Assembly: GCF_009733845.1 (NCBI RefSeq)
Contig: NZ_WNXZ01000001.1
Span: forward strand, 248,001 to 312,000
Origin: Pseudactinotalea terrae
Lineage (GTDB): Bacteria; Actinomycetota; Actinomycetes; Actinomycetales; Beutenbergiaceae
DNA: 64,000 nt
Direction of reading: 5' to 3'
This document shows, piece by piece, positions 1 to 8,174 of the stretch; within the stretch, counting starts at the first letter, position 1, and each line of letters starts with the position of its first letter. The position numbers were made by a program, and so were the translations under genes. Under the pieces are notes generated by a model. It worked only from the letters and a program-made list of their open reading frames with translations. It ran no database searches and was not told where the DNA came from.

Positions 1-408
1 GGCCAGGCGAAGGTGACGGTCCTCGACGACCTGCTCCTCGCCGTCGGGCCCGGTCCACGAGAGCTGTTGCTGCAGCACGGTGCGGCCGGCCTCGCGGGTG
101 ACGGTCGGGGCGGGGCCGCGCTGGCGGCCCTGGTTCTCGAGCATCGTGTAGCCCTGGCCGTGCACGTAGGACTTCCCGCCCCAGTACATCACCCCGTTGA
201 CATCGACAACGGCGGCGCTCACGCCGTAGTGGTGGCGGTGGTCCTCGGGGTAGATCTCGGTGAGGTCCGCGCCCGCGGGCGTGCGGACCGGATGGAGGTA
301 GGGCCGTGGGGAGAGCTCGGGCGGGAGGTCCTCGCCGTCGTGATAGGTAGCGACGGCGACCTCGGCGTCACGGTCAGCCACGGTCAGGGTCACCGGGTCG
401 TAGTGCAC
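1..408 (-). CDS. PmoA-like (DUF6807) family protein, 3' part outside window
   Basis: Partial gene running off the left edge; 136 N-terminal codons are visible. The translation starts MHYDPVTLTVADRD and contains HHYGVSAAVVDVNGVMYWGG, a His-rich stretch typical of the PmoA-like proteins that sit in carbohydrate-use loci of actinobacteria. The biochemical role of the family is not established, and the PmoA name does not imply methane oxidation. No signal peptide is visible. The GTG at 406-408 was chosen because the recognisable domain starts there; the upstream Shine-Dalgarno is weak. It is divergent from the ThuA-like gene, with 44 bp between them holding a near-perfect palindrome, so the two are probably co-regulated. 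The family call rests on recognition of the motif and context. Confidence 0.7.
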   Translation of the reverse strand, partial: MHYDPVTLTVADRDAEVAVATYHDGEDLPPELSPRPYLHPVRTPAGADLTEIYPEDHRHHYGVSAAVVDVNGVMYWGGKSYVHGQGYTMLENQGRQRGPAPTVTREAGRTVLQQQLSWTGPDGEEQVVEDRHLRLA

Positions 409-423
409 GGCGGCCAGCCTACC

Positions 424-437
424 GGTAATCGCTTACC
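424..437. promoter_or_regulatory. LacI-type operator between PmoA-like and ThuA-like genes
   Basis: GGTAATCGCTTACC is a 14-bp inverted repeat with one mismatched pair and a central CG, the geometry of LacI/GalR-family operators. It lies immediately upstream of the -10 box of the ThuA gene and 16 bp before the start of the divergent gene, so a bound repressor would block both. It differs from the operators at uxaA and eda (GCAAGCG core), so a different regulator outside the window is likely. Confidence 0.55.
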
Positions 438-440
438 GCC

Positions 441-446
441 TAAGGT
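441..446 (+). promoter_or_regulatory. -10 box of leaderless ThuA-like gene
   Basis: TAAGGT is followed by 6 nt and then the ATG at 453, which places the transcription start at the A of the start codon. No Shine-Dalgarno is visible. This is the usual actinobacterial leaderless arrangement, and it supports the chosen start. Confidence 0.55.
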
Positions 447-452
447 GGGGAC

Positions 453-1127
453 ATGACTGATCTCGACGTCGCCGTCCTCAGCGGCCAGGGGCGGTATGCG
501 GACCCGTGGCACGACTTCATCGGCACCTCCACGAGGATCTCGGAGATCCTTCGTGCGACCGGGCTGACCGTGCAGGTGTGCGGCAGCGACGCCGACGAGC
601 CGGTCCCGGCCCGGCTGCTGATCGTCAACTGCGGCGGTGGTGCGGACGCGATCCCCGGCGAGGCCGAGTCGGTCTCGGTGCGCTGGCGGGACGCGGTGCT
701 CGGGCATGCGCTGGCCGGTGGACCTGTGCTCGCGGTGCACGCCGCCACCAACACCTTCTACGACGACCCCCGCTGGGCCGAGGTGCTCGGCGGGCGCTGG
801 GTCCCGGGCACCTCGATGCACCCGCCGGGCGGCCCGGCCACGGTGCAGGTCACCGGCGGCGATCACCCGATCACCGCGGGGATGCCGGCGGAGATCGACA
901 TCGTCGACGAGCGCTACTCCTACCTCGAGACCAGTCCCGCGATCGTGCCGCTGGTGACCCAGGTCCACGACGGCCTCGTCCACCCGATCGTGTGGACGCA
1001 CACAGGTGAGGCGGACGCGCCGGTGCGCGCCGTCGTCGACACCCTCGGTCACGACGTGCCCGCCTACGGCGACGTGCGCGCCGACCTCCTGCGTCGCGAG
1101 GTCAGCTGGCTCTTGGCCGCAGCCTGA
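453..1127 (+). CDS. ThuA-like domain protein
   Basis: 224 residues, cytosolic, single domain. The glutamine-amidotransferase-like Rossmann fold of the ThuA/trehalose-utilisation family is recognisable from the N-terminal strand (DVAVLSGQGRYADPWHDF), LLIVNCGGG near residue 53, GGPVLAVHAATNTFYDDPRW near residue 88, and the conserved ITAGMPAEIDIVDERYSY segment. ThuA proteins occur in sugar catabolic clusters and their exact reaction is mostly unknown. The gene is divergent from a PmoA-like gene, a frequent pairing in carbohydrate or sugar-acid loci, and convergent with uxaA. It appears to be transcribed as a leaderless mRNA from a TAAGGT box. Confidence 0.85.
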   Translation: MTDLDVAVLSGQGRYADPWHDFIGTSTRISEILRATGLTVQVCGSDADEPVPARLLIVNCGGGADAIPGEAESVSVRWRDAVLGHALAGGPVLAVHAATNTFYDDPRWAEVLGGRWVPGTSMHPPGGPATVQVTGGDHPITAGMPAEIDIVDERYSYLETSPAIVPLVTQVHDGLVHPIVWTHTGEADAPVRAVVDTLGHDVPAYGDVRADLLRREVSWLLAAA

Positions 1128-1183
1128 CCGGCGCGGCCCGTGACGCGGTTGCCACCTGGGCGCTGGAGTTACGCGCCGCCTGG

Positions 1184-2725
1184 TCAGGTGACGGCGCCCA
1201 GCTGCCAGGGGATGAACTCCTCCTGGCCGATGTCCATCTCCTCGCTGACGGTCTGCTCGCCGGAGGCGACGGCGACGATCCGCTCGTAGATCTCGCGCGC
1301 GACCTGCTCGAGGGTGGCGGTGCCATCCACGATGCGGCCGGCGTTGATGTCCATGTCCTCGGCCATCCGGTCGTACATCGGGGTGTTGGTCGCGACCTTG
1401 ATCGACGGCGTGGGCTTGCACCCGAACACCGAGCCACGGCCCGTGGTGAACACGACCACCGTGGAGCCACCCGCGACCAGCCCGGTCACCGAGACAGGGT
1501 CGTACCCGGGGGTGTCCATGAACCCGAAGCCCTTGGTGGTGATCGGTTCGGCGTACTCGTAGACGGCTGCCATCTCGGCCGAACCACCCTTGGCGACGGC
1601 GCCCAGCGACTTCTCGAGGATCGTCGTCAGGCCGCCGGCCTTGTTCCCCGGTGACGGGTTGTTGTCCATCGTGCCGCCACCGGCCGCGGTGTAGTCCTTC
1701 CACCACTCGAGCCGGTCCAGCAGCTTCTGACCCACCTCGGGGGAGACCGCTCGCCGGGTGAGGAGGTGCTCGGCGCCGTAGACCTCGGGCGTCTCGGCGA
1801 GCACCGACGTGCCGCCGGCCGCGACAAGCCAGTCACCCGCCAGCCCGAGCGCTGGGTTGGCGGTGATGCCGGAGTAGCCGTCCGAGCCGCCGCAGTTGGT
1901 GGCGAGCACCAGCTCGCTCACGTCCTGCGGGGTGCGCCTGGCCTCGTTGACGACCGGCAGCATCTCCCTGATCTTCTCGACGCCGGCTCGCACCGTGGCG
2001 CGGACGCCGCCGGTGTCCTGGATCGTCATCGACTCGATGTGCATGCCCTCGGGCAGCCCCAGCCCCTCGACCAGCGAGGTGACCGGCAGCATCTCGCAGC
2101 CCAGGCCGAGCACGAGCAGGCCGCCGAAGTTGGGGTGGCGCGCGTAGCCGCGAAGCGTGCGCAGCAGCAGGTCGGCGCCGTCGGATCCCGAGACCAGGCC
2201 GCACCCGGAGGTGTGCGCGAGCGCCATCACGCCGTCGACCGATGGGTACTCGTCGAGCGTGCCCATGCCGCGGAACTGGTCCGCGATCAGCTTGGCGGTG
2301 CTCGCCGAGCAGTTCACCGAGGTGATCACGCCGATGTAGTTGCGGGTGCCGATGCGGCCATCGCCGCGGTCGTAGCCGAGGAACGTGCGGGGGAGTCCCT
2401 CGGGGAAGGTCGGGACCACGCGGGCGGTTCCGAACTCGTGCGCGCGGTCGCTCGTGTCCATGCCGAGGTTGTGACTGTGCACGTGGTCGCCGGCCGCTAC
2501 CGGCGCGGTGGCGAGCCCGATCGACTGGCCGTACTTGTGGACCTGCTCACCCTCGCGAATCGCGCGGACAGCGAGCTTGTGACCCCGTGGCACGTCGACG
2601 GCGACGACGAGCGTGCCGTCGTCGGTGATCAGCTCGGTCCCGGCGACCAGGTCGCTCGTGGTGATCGCGACATCGTCGTCGGGGCGGAGCAGGAGGGCGA
2701 CGTCGGTGAGTCGCGTGGTGGCCAT
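1184..2725 (-). CDS. uxaA: Altronate dehydratase (UxaA family)
   Basis: 513 residues, close to full-length UxaA. The N-terminal SAF domain covers about residues 1-90 (HDD-type loops, VDVPRGHKLAVRAI). The dehydratase body opens with GYDRGDGRIGTRNYIGVITS near residue 120 and retains Asn/Cys/His-rich metal-site motifs (NCSAS, HTSGCGL, NCGGSDG). The expected reaction is D-altronate to 2-keto-3-deoxygluconate in galacturonate catabolism; the related galactarate dehydratase GarD cannot be fully excluded from sequence alone. Its product would feed kdgK and eda 7-9 kb away. A LacI-type operator with the same core as those at eda lies 45 bp upstream. The start is the ATG at 2725. The gene is convergent with the ThuA gene. 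Confidence 0.85.
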   Translation of the reverse strand: MATTRLTDVALLLRPDDDVAITTSDLVAGTELITDDGTLVVAVDVPRGHKLAVRAIREGEQVHKYGQSIGLATAPVAAGDHVHSHNLGMDTSDRAHEFGTARVVPTFPEGLPRTFLGYDRGDGRIGTRNYIGVITSVNCSASTAKLIADQFRGMGTLDEYPSVDGVMALAHTSGCGLVSGSDGADLLLRTLRGYARHPNFGGLLVLGLGCEMLPVTSLVEGLGLPEGMHIESMTIQDTGGVRATVRAGVEKIREMLPVVNEARRTPQDVSELVLATNCGGSDGYSGITANPALGLAGDWLVAAGGTSVLAETPEVYGAEHLLTRRAVSPEVGQKLLDRLEWWKDYTAAGGGTMDNNPSPGNKAGGLTTILEKSLGAVAKGGSAEMAAVYEYAEPITTKGFGFMDTPGYDPVSVTGLVAGGSTVVVFTTGRGSVFGCKPTPSIKVATNTPMYDRMAEDMDINAGRIVDGTATLEQVAREIYERIVAVASGEQTVSEEMDIGQEEFIPWQLGAVT

Positions 2726-2770
2726 GGCCTCTTCTTCGGTGGGGTTCGGTAACTGGTTTCCATCGTAGGT

Positions 2771-2782
2771 GCAAGCGGTTGC
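2771..2782. promoter_or_regulatory. LacI-type operator upstream of uxaA
   Basis: GCAAGCGGTTGC is a 12-bp inverted repeat with one mismatched pair and a central CG. It shares the GCAAGCG half with the site TTGCAAGCGTTTGTA (minus-strand reading) upstream of eda. That suggests uxaA belongs to the regulon of the LacI-type protein at 11941-12921. Confidence 0.6.
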
Positions 2783-2832
2783 GGTTGCGCCGCCTTGCCG
2801 TCGCTTGTCATGGCGGCTCGGCTCTCTCGCGA

Positions 2833-2838
2833 TAGGTT
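2833..2838 (+). promoter_or_regulatory. -10 box of leaderless coaD
   Basis: TAGGTT, then 6 nt, then the ATG at 2845, with no Shine-Dalgarno. This is the leaderless pattern and fixes the coaD start. Confidence 0.55.
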
Positions 2839-2844
2839 GGCGCC

Positions 2845-3348
2845 ATGGCAGGAGTGGCGGTTTGTCCGGGGTCGTTCGACCCGGTGACCCTCGGTCATGT
2901 GGACATCGTGCGGCGCGCTCGCACCATGTTCGACGAGGTGGTGGTCGCGGTGGGCGTCAACGCCGCCAAGACCCCCTTGCTCGACGACGAGACCCGGGTC
3001 GCGCTGTTCGCCGCCGCCGTCGAGGACATGCCCGGGGTCCGCGTGGTCGCGATGCCCGGCCTGCTCGCCGATCTGTGCCGTGAGGTGGGGGCGACCTCGA
3101 TCGTCAAGGGCCTGCGCGGCGGTGCGGACTTCGACGCCGAGCACCCGATGGCCTTGATGAACCGCCACCTGAGCGGCGTCGACACGGTCTTTCTGGTCGG
3201 CGCGGCGTCGCTGTCGCACATCGCGTCGTCGATGGTCCGTGACGTCGCCAAGCACGGCGGCACGATCGACGACCTCGTGCCTGACGGTGTCGCCGATGCC
3301 GTGCACGCCGCCCTCGAGGTGCGCCGCAACAAGGGAGAGAGCCGATGA
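2845..3348 (+). CDS. coaD: Phosphopantetheine adenylyltransferase
   Basis: 167 residues, the normal length for PPAT. It transfers AMP from ATP to 4'-phosphopantetheine, the penultimate step of coenzyme A synthesis, in the cytosol. The nucleotidyltransferase signature with the TxGH motif is seen as PGSFDPVTLGHVDIV near residues 8-22. The C-terminal SSxxR-type motif is present in SHIASSMVRDVAKHGG. It heads a tightly packed run (4-bp overlaps) with the SepIVA-like, YceD, rnc and mutM genes, so all are probably cotranscribed. Confidence 0.97.
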   Translation: MAGVAVCPGSFDPVTLGHVDIVRRARTMFDEVVVAVGVNAAKTPLLDDETRVALFAAAVEDMPGVRVVAMPGLLADLCREVGATSIVKGLRGGADFDAEHPMALMNRHLSGVDTVFLVGAASLSHIASSMVRDVAKHGGTIDDLVPDGVADAVHAALEVRRNKGESR

Positions 3349-3923
3349 CCGAACCCAGCAGCGGTGAGTCGCTCGTCGCGATCCTCGACGAGCTCAGCGA
3401 CCTCGTGGCCGGTGCACGTGCCATGCCGATGTCGGCGTCCGCGCTGATCAACCGGGCCGAGGTGCTCGAGCTCGTCGAATCCGCGAAGGCCGTGCTGCCG
3501 AGCCAGATCTCGCAGGCCGACACCCTCGTGGCCGACGCCGACGCGGTGCTCGAGCGTGCGCGCCGCGAGGCCGCCAAGATCCTCGAGAAGGCGCATGCGC
3601 GCGCTGAGCGGCTCGTCTCCGAAGAGGCCGTCGTGGCCATCGCCAACCAGCGTGCGGAGGAGATCATCGCCGCGGCCCGGGATCGTGGTGAAGAGCTCGC
3701 GCGCGAGGCCGACGACTACTGCGACAAGCAGCTGGCCCAGTTCGAGATCGACCTCGGGGCCATCACCAACCAGGTCGCCGCAGGCCGGCAACGGCTCATC
3801 GAGCGCGCGCGCAGCCGGGTCGAGAAGGCCAAGCTCGACAACGAGCGCCCCGAGAAGCCGCAGCGTGTCAGCCGCATCGACCGGTTCCGCGACGAGTCCG
3901 AGGAGGGCGGAGCAAGCTCATGA
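3345..3923 (+). CDS. SepIVA/DivIVA-like coiled-coil cell division protein
   Basis: 192 residues, predicted mostly alpha-helical and highly charged. An N-terminal segment with ALINRAEVLELVESAKAVLP (about residues 36-55) is followed by a long Ala/Glu/Arg-rich coiled coil. There is no signal peptide or membrane segment. The position between coaD and the YceD gene matches mycobacterial Rv2927c (SepIVA), an essential septation factor related to DivIVA, so this is probably its orthologue acting at the division site or growing pole. The assignment rests on synteny and coiled-coil character; sequence identity to SepIVA could not be measured here. It overlaps coaD by 4 bp and the next gene by 4 bp. 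Confidence 0.7.
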   Translation: MTEPSSGESLVAILDELSDLVAGARAMPMSASALINRAEVLELVESAKAVLPSQISQADTLVADADAVLERARREAAKILEKAHARAERLVSEEAVVAIANQRAEEIIAAARDRGEELAREADDYCDKQLAQFEIDLGAITNQVAAGRQRLIERARSRVEKAKLDNERPEKPQRVSRIDRFRDESEEGGASS

Positions 3924-4504
3924 CCACCAGTCCGTTCGTCATCAACATCCACGACCTCTCCCGCCGCCCCGGGTCGATGCGTGAGCTCGACGTCAGCGTG
4001 ACCCTGGCCGAGCCACTCGGCTCGGACGTCATCGCGATCGCCGCCGGCGCCTCCCTCGACCTCCAGCTTCGGCTCGAGTCGGTGAGCGAGGGTGTGCTGG
4101 TCACCGGCACCGCCACGGGCACCGCCACCGGCGAGTGCGTACGGTGCCTGCGCGAGCTGTCCGAGGAGGTCGACGTCGACATCACCGAGCTCTTCGCCTA
4201 CGAGGACACCCGGAGCAGGCGTACCGCCGACGAGGGCGAGGACCCGGAGCCGCTGCCCGTTCTCGACGGCGACCTGCTCGACCTCGAGACCACCGTCACC
4301 GATGCCGTGGTGACCTCGCTGCCGTTCCAGCCGGTGTGCACGCCCGACTGCGCGGGCCTGTGCTCGGAGTGCGGGGTCCGGCTCGACGACGCCGAGCCCG
4401 GCCACAGCCACGAGATCCTCGACCCACGCTGGGCGGCGCTCTCGGAGCTCGCCCGCGGAGGCGACGGGGACGACGCCGAGGGTGAGGGCGAGGAGCCGAG
4501 GTGA
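3920..4504 (+). CDS. YceD/DUF177 family protein
   Basis: 194 residues. The N-terminal half is a beta-rich DUF177 domain (FVINIHDLSRRPGSMRELDV). The conserved cysteines are seen as CVRCLREL and CTPDCAGLCSECG, consistent with a metal- or RNA-binding knuckle, followed by an acidic tail. In most actinobacteria this gene is followed by rpmF (ribosomal protein L32). Here its stop overlaps the GTG of rnc directly, so rpmF is missing from the slot. In E. coli, YceD is linked to 23S rRNA processing with RNase E; the function here is inferred. Confidence 0.85.
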   Translation: MTTSPFVINIHDLSRRPGSMRELDVSVTLAEPLGSDVIAIAAGASLDLQLRLESVSEGVLVTGTATGTATGECVRCLRELSEEVDVDITELFAYEDTRSRRTADEGEDPEPLPVLDGDLLDLETTVTDAVVTSLPFQPVCTPDCAGLCSECGVRLDDAEPGHSHEILDPRWAALSELARGGDGDDAEGEGEEPR

Positions 4505-5211
4505 GCGCCGCAGCACAGGATCTCGCCGAACGGCTCGGGATCGATCTCGATCCCGAGCTGCTGGTCCTGGCCCTGACGCATCGGAGCTTCGCGCACGAGG
4601 CGGGCGGCATCCCCACGAACGAGCGCCTGGAGTTCCTGGGGGACGCCGTCGTCGGCCTGGTAGTGACCGAGTACCTCTATCGCGTCCTGCCGGACAGGCC
4701 GGAGGGGGATCTCGCCAAGATGCGCGCGGCGTCGGTGTCGCAACGCGCGCTCGCGGAGATCGCGCGCACGCTCGATCTCGGTGCCTACGTGCTCCTCGGC
4801 AAGGGTGAGCTGGCCACGGGTGGTCGCGACAAGGACTCGATCCTGTGCGACACGTTCGAGGCCGTCATCGGCGCCGTGTACCTGAGCCACGGGCTGGAGT
4901 CGACCCGGCGCGTCGTCGAGGCGCTGATCGGCCCCACGTTGGAGGCGGCCGCGAGCATGGGTGCCGGTCTCGACTGGAAGACGAGCGTGCAGGAGCTGGC
5001 CTCCGAGCGCGGGCTCGGCGTTCCCACGTACCTGGTCGAGGGCAGCGGTCCCGATCACGAGCGCTACTTCGAGGCGCGCCTCGTGCTCGACTCGGTGACC
5101 TGGGGCGTCGGCGAGGGGACCAGCAAGAAGGTCGCCGAGCAGCAGGCAGCCTCACGCGCCTACGCGGCGCTGATCGAGCACGCGCACCGGGACAGTGCCG
5201 GAGCTTCCTGA
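4501..5211 (+). CDS. rnc: Ribonuclease III
   Basis: 236 residues. An endonuclease for double-stranded RNA that matures rRNA precursors and cleaves structured mRNAs. The signature [20 protein letters not shown] near residues 40-60 carries the metal-binding acidic residues. A second acidic cluster ([14 protein letters not shown]) is near residue 115. The C-terminal dsRNA-binding domain covers about residues 160-230 ([15 protein letters not shown] ... [16 protein letters not shown]). It starts at a GTG overlapping the upstream stop, and its 3' end overlaps mutM by 17 bp. Confidence 0.97.
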   Translation: MSAAAQDLAERLGIDLDPELLVLALTHRSFAHEAGGIPTNERLEFLGDAVVGLVVTEYLYRVLPDRPEGDLAKMRAASVSQRALAEIARTLDLGAYVLLGKGELATGGRDKDSILCDTFEAVIGAVYLSHGLESTRRVVEALIGPTLEAAASMGAGLDWKTSVQELASERGLGVPTYLVEGSGPDHERYFEARLVLDSVTWGVGEGTSKKVAEQQAASRAYAALIEHAHRDSAGAS

Positions 5212-6130
5212 GGTCGAGACCGTGCGCGCCGGGCTGGCGCTGCACGTGCTCGATCGTGAGATCGCCGAGGTGGCGGTGCGCGGGCCGCTCGGCGCCCGCG
5301 TGGTCCGGCGACAGGTCGGCGGCGCGGACGAGCTCGCTGCCCGGCTCGTGGGCCGGCGGTTCACCTCGGCGGTGCGGCGTGGGAAGTTCCTGTGGCTGCC
5401 GCTGCACGAGTCCGGCGGGCCGGCCGAGGAGGCGCTGTTCGCGCACCTCGGCATGAGTGGTCAGTTCCTGCTCCCGGACGATCCGAACCCGGAGCATCCG
5501 CACCGGCGGGTCCGGATCACGTTCGCCGACGGCGGCGTGCTCGACTTCCACGACCAGCGCACCTTTGGGCATCTCGCCGCCACCGATCTGGTGCCCACGC
5601 TCGACGGCGGGCCAGGTGGTGATGCCGGGGGCATCGGCTCCGACGCGGTGCTGCCGGACGTGGCGCAGCACATCGGCCGGGATCTCCTCGACCCGCTGCT
5701 GGCGCCCGGCACCACCCTGCGCGCAGCGCTCGCGCGGCGGATCCGCTCCTCCTCCCGCGGCATCAAGCGGGCGATCCTCGACCAGGAGCTGGTCTCCGGT
5801 ATCGGGAACATCTACGCCGACGAGGCGCTCTGGCACGCTCGCCTGCACTACGACCGGCCCGGCACGAAGCTGCCGGCTGCCCGGGTGCGGCTGCTCCTCG
5901 ACGCAGCGACCGAGGTGATGCGGTCCGCGCTCAAGGCGGGCGGCACCAGCTTCGACTCGCTGTACGTCAACGTCAACGGCGCCAGCGGCTACTTCGACCG
6001 CTCGCTGCACGTGTACGGCCGCGAGGGCCAGCCCTGCGACCGGTGCGGTGCGCCGATCCGCCGCGAGGAGTTCGCGAACCGGTCCTCCTTCCGCTGCCCA
6101 CGCTGCCAGCGGCGCCCAGCAGGTCGATGA
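5195..6130 (+). CDS. mutM: Formamidopyrimidine-DNA glycosylase
   Basis: 311 residues. A bifunctional base-excision repair enzyme removing 8-oxoguanine and Fapy lesions. The GTG at 5195 is the right start because the mature enzyme must begin Pro-Glu-Leu-Pro-Glu (the catalytic N-terminal proline), and [10 protein letters not shown] follows directly. The C-terminal zinc finger is intact (CDRCGAPI ... FRCPRCQ, about residues 281-305). It is translationally coupled to rnc. In many actinobacteria smc follows; here the next gene is an AlkZ-like protein. Confidence 0.97.
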   Translation: MPELPEVETVRAGLALHVLDREIAEVAVRGPLGARVVRRQVGGADELAARLVGRRFTSAVRRGKFLWLPLHESGGPAEEALFAHLGMSGQFLLPDDPNPEHPHRRVRITFADGGVLDFHDQRTFGHLAATDLVPTLDGGPGGDAGGIGSDAVLPDVAQHIGRDLLDPLLAPGTTLRAALARRIRSSSRGIKRAILDQELVSGIGNIYADEALWHARLHYDRPGTKLPAARVRLLLDAATEVMRSALKAGGTSFDSLYVNVNGASGYFDRSLHVYGREGQPCDRCGAPIRREEFANRSSFRCPRCQRRPAGR

Positions 6131-7341
6131 CCGCGCGGAGGCAGCCGATGCCGGTGCGCCGCGTCGACGACGACGAGCGCCGGTCTCGGCTCGCGGTCCG
6201 CCAAGGGCTGGCGGTCGAGAGCCGGTTTGGGGACGAGGTCGCGGCCACGCGTGGGATGACCGTGCTGCACGCCACCGAGCCGGCGAGCGTGCACCTGGCC
6301 CTGTGGGCTCGCGTCGCTGGACTGTCGTTCGGAGCGGTCGAGGAGGCCTTGTACGGCTCCCGCACGCTCGTCAAGCAGACCGCGATGCGGCAGACCTTGT
6401 TCGTGTTCCCGCTCGACCTGCTGCCTGCTGCGTGGGGGAGCGCGAGCGCACGCGTGGCCCGCACGCTGGGGCCGCGCCTCGCCACGGACCTGGTCGCCTC
6501 GGGCGTCACGCACGACGGCGCGAGCTGGCTCGAGAGGGTGGGGGACGCCGTCGTCGAGCTGCTCGAGACTCGAGAGGTGAGCGGAGCCGAGCTCCGCGAG
6601 CTGGTGCCGGAGGTCGACGTCAAGGTCGATCGGGGTGCGGGGAAGTGGGCGGCCGCCACGCCTGTCGCGCCGCAGCTGCTGTGGCTGCTGAACGCGCAGG
6701 GGCGGGTGCTGCGCGCCAGCAACGGTGGGCACTGGCGGCTCTCGAAGCCGCGCTGGCGCGCCACCTCGGCGTGGTTGCCGACCGTGCCCGAGCCGCAGTC
6801 GGAGCGCGAGGGGTATGCCGAGCTGGTGCGGCGCTGGTTGCGGACCTTCGGTCCGGGCACCGAGGCCGACCTGCGGTGGTGGCTGGGCGGGACCCTCACG
6901 GCGGTGCGCGCAGCGTTGCTCGACGTCGAGGCCGTGCCGGTCAGCATGGACGGCACCGATCGGCCCGGGTGGCTGCTGCCCGAGGATGTCGAGCCGGTGG
7001 CGAGACCAGCGGAGTGGGTCGCGCTGCTCCCGACGCTCGACCCCACCGTGATGGGCTGGCACGGGCGCGACTTCTACCTCGGCCCGCACCGGGCGATGAC
7101 GTTCGACTCGGCGGGCAACGCCGGGACGACCGCCTGGTGGGACGGTCGGATCGTCGGGACCTGGGTGCAGGACCAGACTGGTGCGGTGCGGGTCCACCTG
7201 CTCGAGGAGGTGCCCGCGCGGGTGCGGCAGGCCCTCGACTCGCACGCAGAGCAGCTGACCGCGTGGCTCGACGGGGTGATCGTGAACGGCGTCTACGCCT
7301 CGGCCGCGATGCAGGAGGCCAGGGCGGCTCACGAGGGCTGA
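6127..7341 (+). CDS. Winged-helix AlkZ/HTH_42 family protein (putative DNA glycosylase)
   Basis: 404 residues from the ATG at 6127, which overlaps the mutM stop (ATGA); an open frame extends further upstream inside mutM but is not needed. The segment [19 protein letters not shown] near residue 82 matches the family block seen in AlkZ/YcaQ winged-helix proteins, where tandem winged helices bind damaged [23 protein letters not shown] near residue 236 and a C-terminal VHLLEEVP segment also fit. AlkZ-type enzymes unhook crosslinks or remove alkylated bases. Coupling to mutM supports a repair role. I cannot identify the catalytic QxQ/QxD residues with certainty, so activity is inferred. Confidence 0.8.
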   Translation: MTARRQPMPVRRVDDDERRSRLAVRQGLAVESRFGDEVAATRGMTVLHATEPASVHLALWARVAGLSFGAVEEALYGSRTLVKQTAMRQTLFVFPLDLLPAAWGSASARVARTLGPRLATDLVASGVTHDGASWLERVGDAVVELLETREVSGAELRELVPEVDVKVDRGAGKWAAATPVAPQLLWLLNAQGRVLRASNGGHWRLSKPRWRATSAWLPTVPEPQSEREGYAELVRRWLRTFGPGTEADLRWWLGGTLTAVRAALLDVEAVPVSMDGTDRPGWLLPEDVEPVARPAEWVALLPTLDPTVMGWHGRDFYLGPHRAMTFDSAGNAGTTAWWDGRIVGTWVQDQTGAVRVHLLEEVPARVRQALDSHAEQLTAWLDGVIVNGVYASAAMQEARAAHEG

Positions 7342-7427
7342 CCGATGGGGACCTCTGCCCTGCCGCGGCTGCTCCGCAGGCCCTAGGCTGGCACGAGTTC
7401 GTAGCTGGGGATGTAGCGGGGAGATCG

Positions 7428-8174
7428 ATGACTGGCGAGAAGTACGCGGTAGACAACGAGAGTGCTGGCAAGGTCGCCACGGACACCGAGACCGCGATAG
7501 GCGACGTCGACGCCGTCGTGACGGCCATCACCGATCCGCTCTCGGATGCCGAGGGTGCGTTGCCGCCGGAGTTCCACAACGCCCTGGCGAGGCTGAAGAC
7601 GCTGCGCGAGAACCATGAGCGCGACGTCAAGAGGGTCAAGACCTACGCGACCAGCTGCGTCAGCGCCGTGCGGGCGGCACTGGCCGTCTACGAGAACAGC
7701 AGCGCCGACATGGTCGCCGAGCAGAAGGCCACCGAGGCGAAGGTGTTCTTCGAGCACGGGACCGCGTTCACCAACAGCGAGACCGCGCTGAACGACTGGG
7801 CCAACGGCACGGACACCACCGGCGCCGGCAACAACCGGGGCCTGGCGGGTGTCAACGAGAACATGCCGAGCAGGACCGAGGGCACCACCCGCGACCACAC
7901 CTACGAGCGCACCAGCACCAACGGTGGTCAGACGGTCGCGACCGAGACGTCGCACTCCAGCACCGGCAAGGGCTTCTCGAGCAGCGAGACCACCCACCGA
8001 GCCTCCAGCACGCACAACGGGGTCACCGACACCACCACCTACTACAACAACACGTCGACGCGGGGTAACGAGCAGACGCAGTCGACCAGTCAGACCTACG
8101 CGGTCAGCAGCGGCGGCCAGGAGCAGTCCCGGTACACGACGAGCAGCTCGACCCGCACCCCGGTGGCACGATGA
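7428..8174 (+). CDS. WXG100/ESX-type helical protein with Ser/Thr-rich tail
   Basis: 248 residues, no signal peptide. The first ~130 residues are helical and charged (KYAVDNESAGKVATDTETAI and following), of the size of an ESX-secreted helical hairpin. The remaining ~105 residues are low-complexity Thr/Ser/Asn/Gln with few charges. It starts at the ATG at 7428 with a GGGGAG ribosome site 5 nt upstream and a TAGGCT box at 7384-7389; the open frame extends much further upstream through the AlkZ gene but is a shadow there. It overlaps the next gene (ATGA), so the pair is probably made and secreted together. I do not recognise a named family. Confidence 0.65.
   Translation: MTGEKYAVDNESAGKVATDTETAIGDVDAVVTAITDPLSDAEGALPPEFHNALARLKTLRENHERDVKRVKTYATSCVSAVRAALAVYENSSADMVAEQKATEAKVFFEHGTAFTNSETALNDWANGTDTTGAGNNRGLAGVNENMPSRTEGTTRDHTYERTSTNGGQTVATETSHSSTGKGFSSSETTHRASSTHNGVTDTTTYYNNTSTRGNEQTQSTSQTYAVSSGGQEQSRYTTSSSTRTPVAR

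Noticed and set aside
390-1706. 438-codon minus-strand open frame over the ThuA gene
   Set aside because: Shadow frame rich in Arg, His and Gly; ThuA on the plus strand and uxaA in another minus frame explain the DNA.
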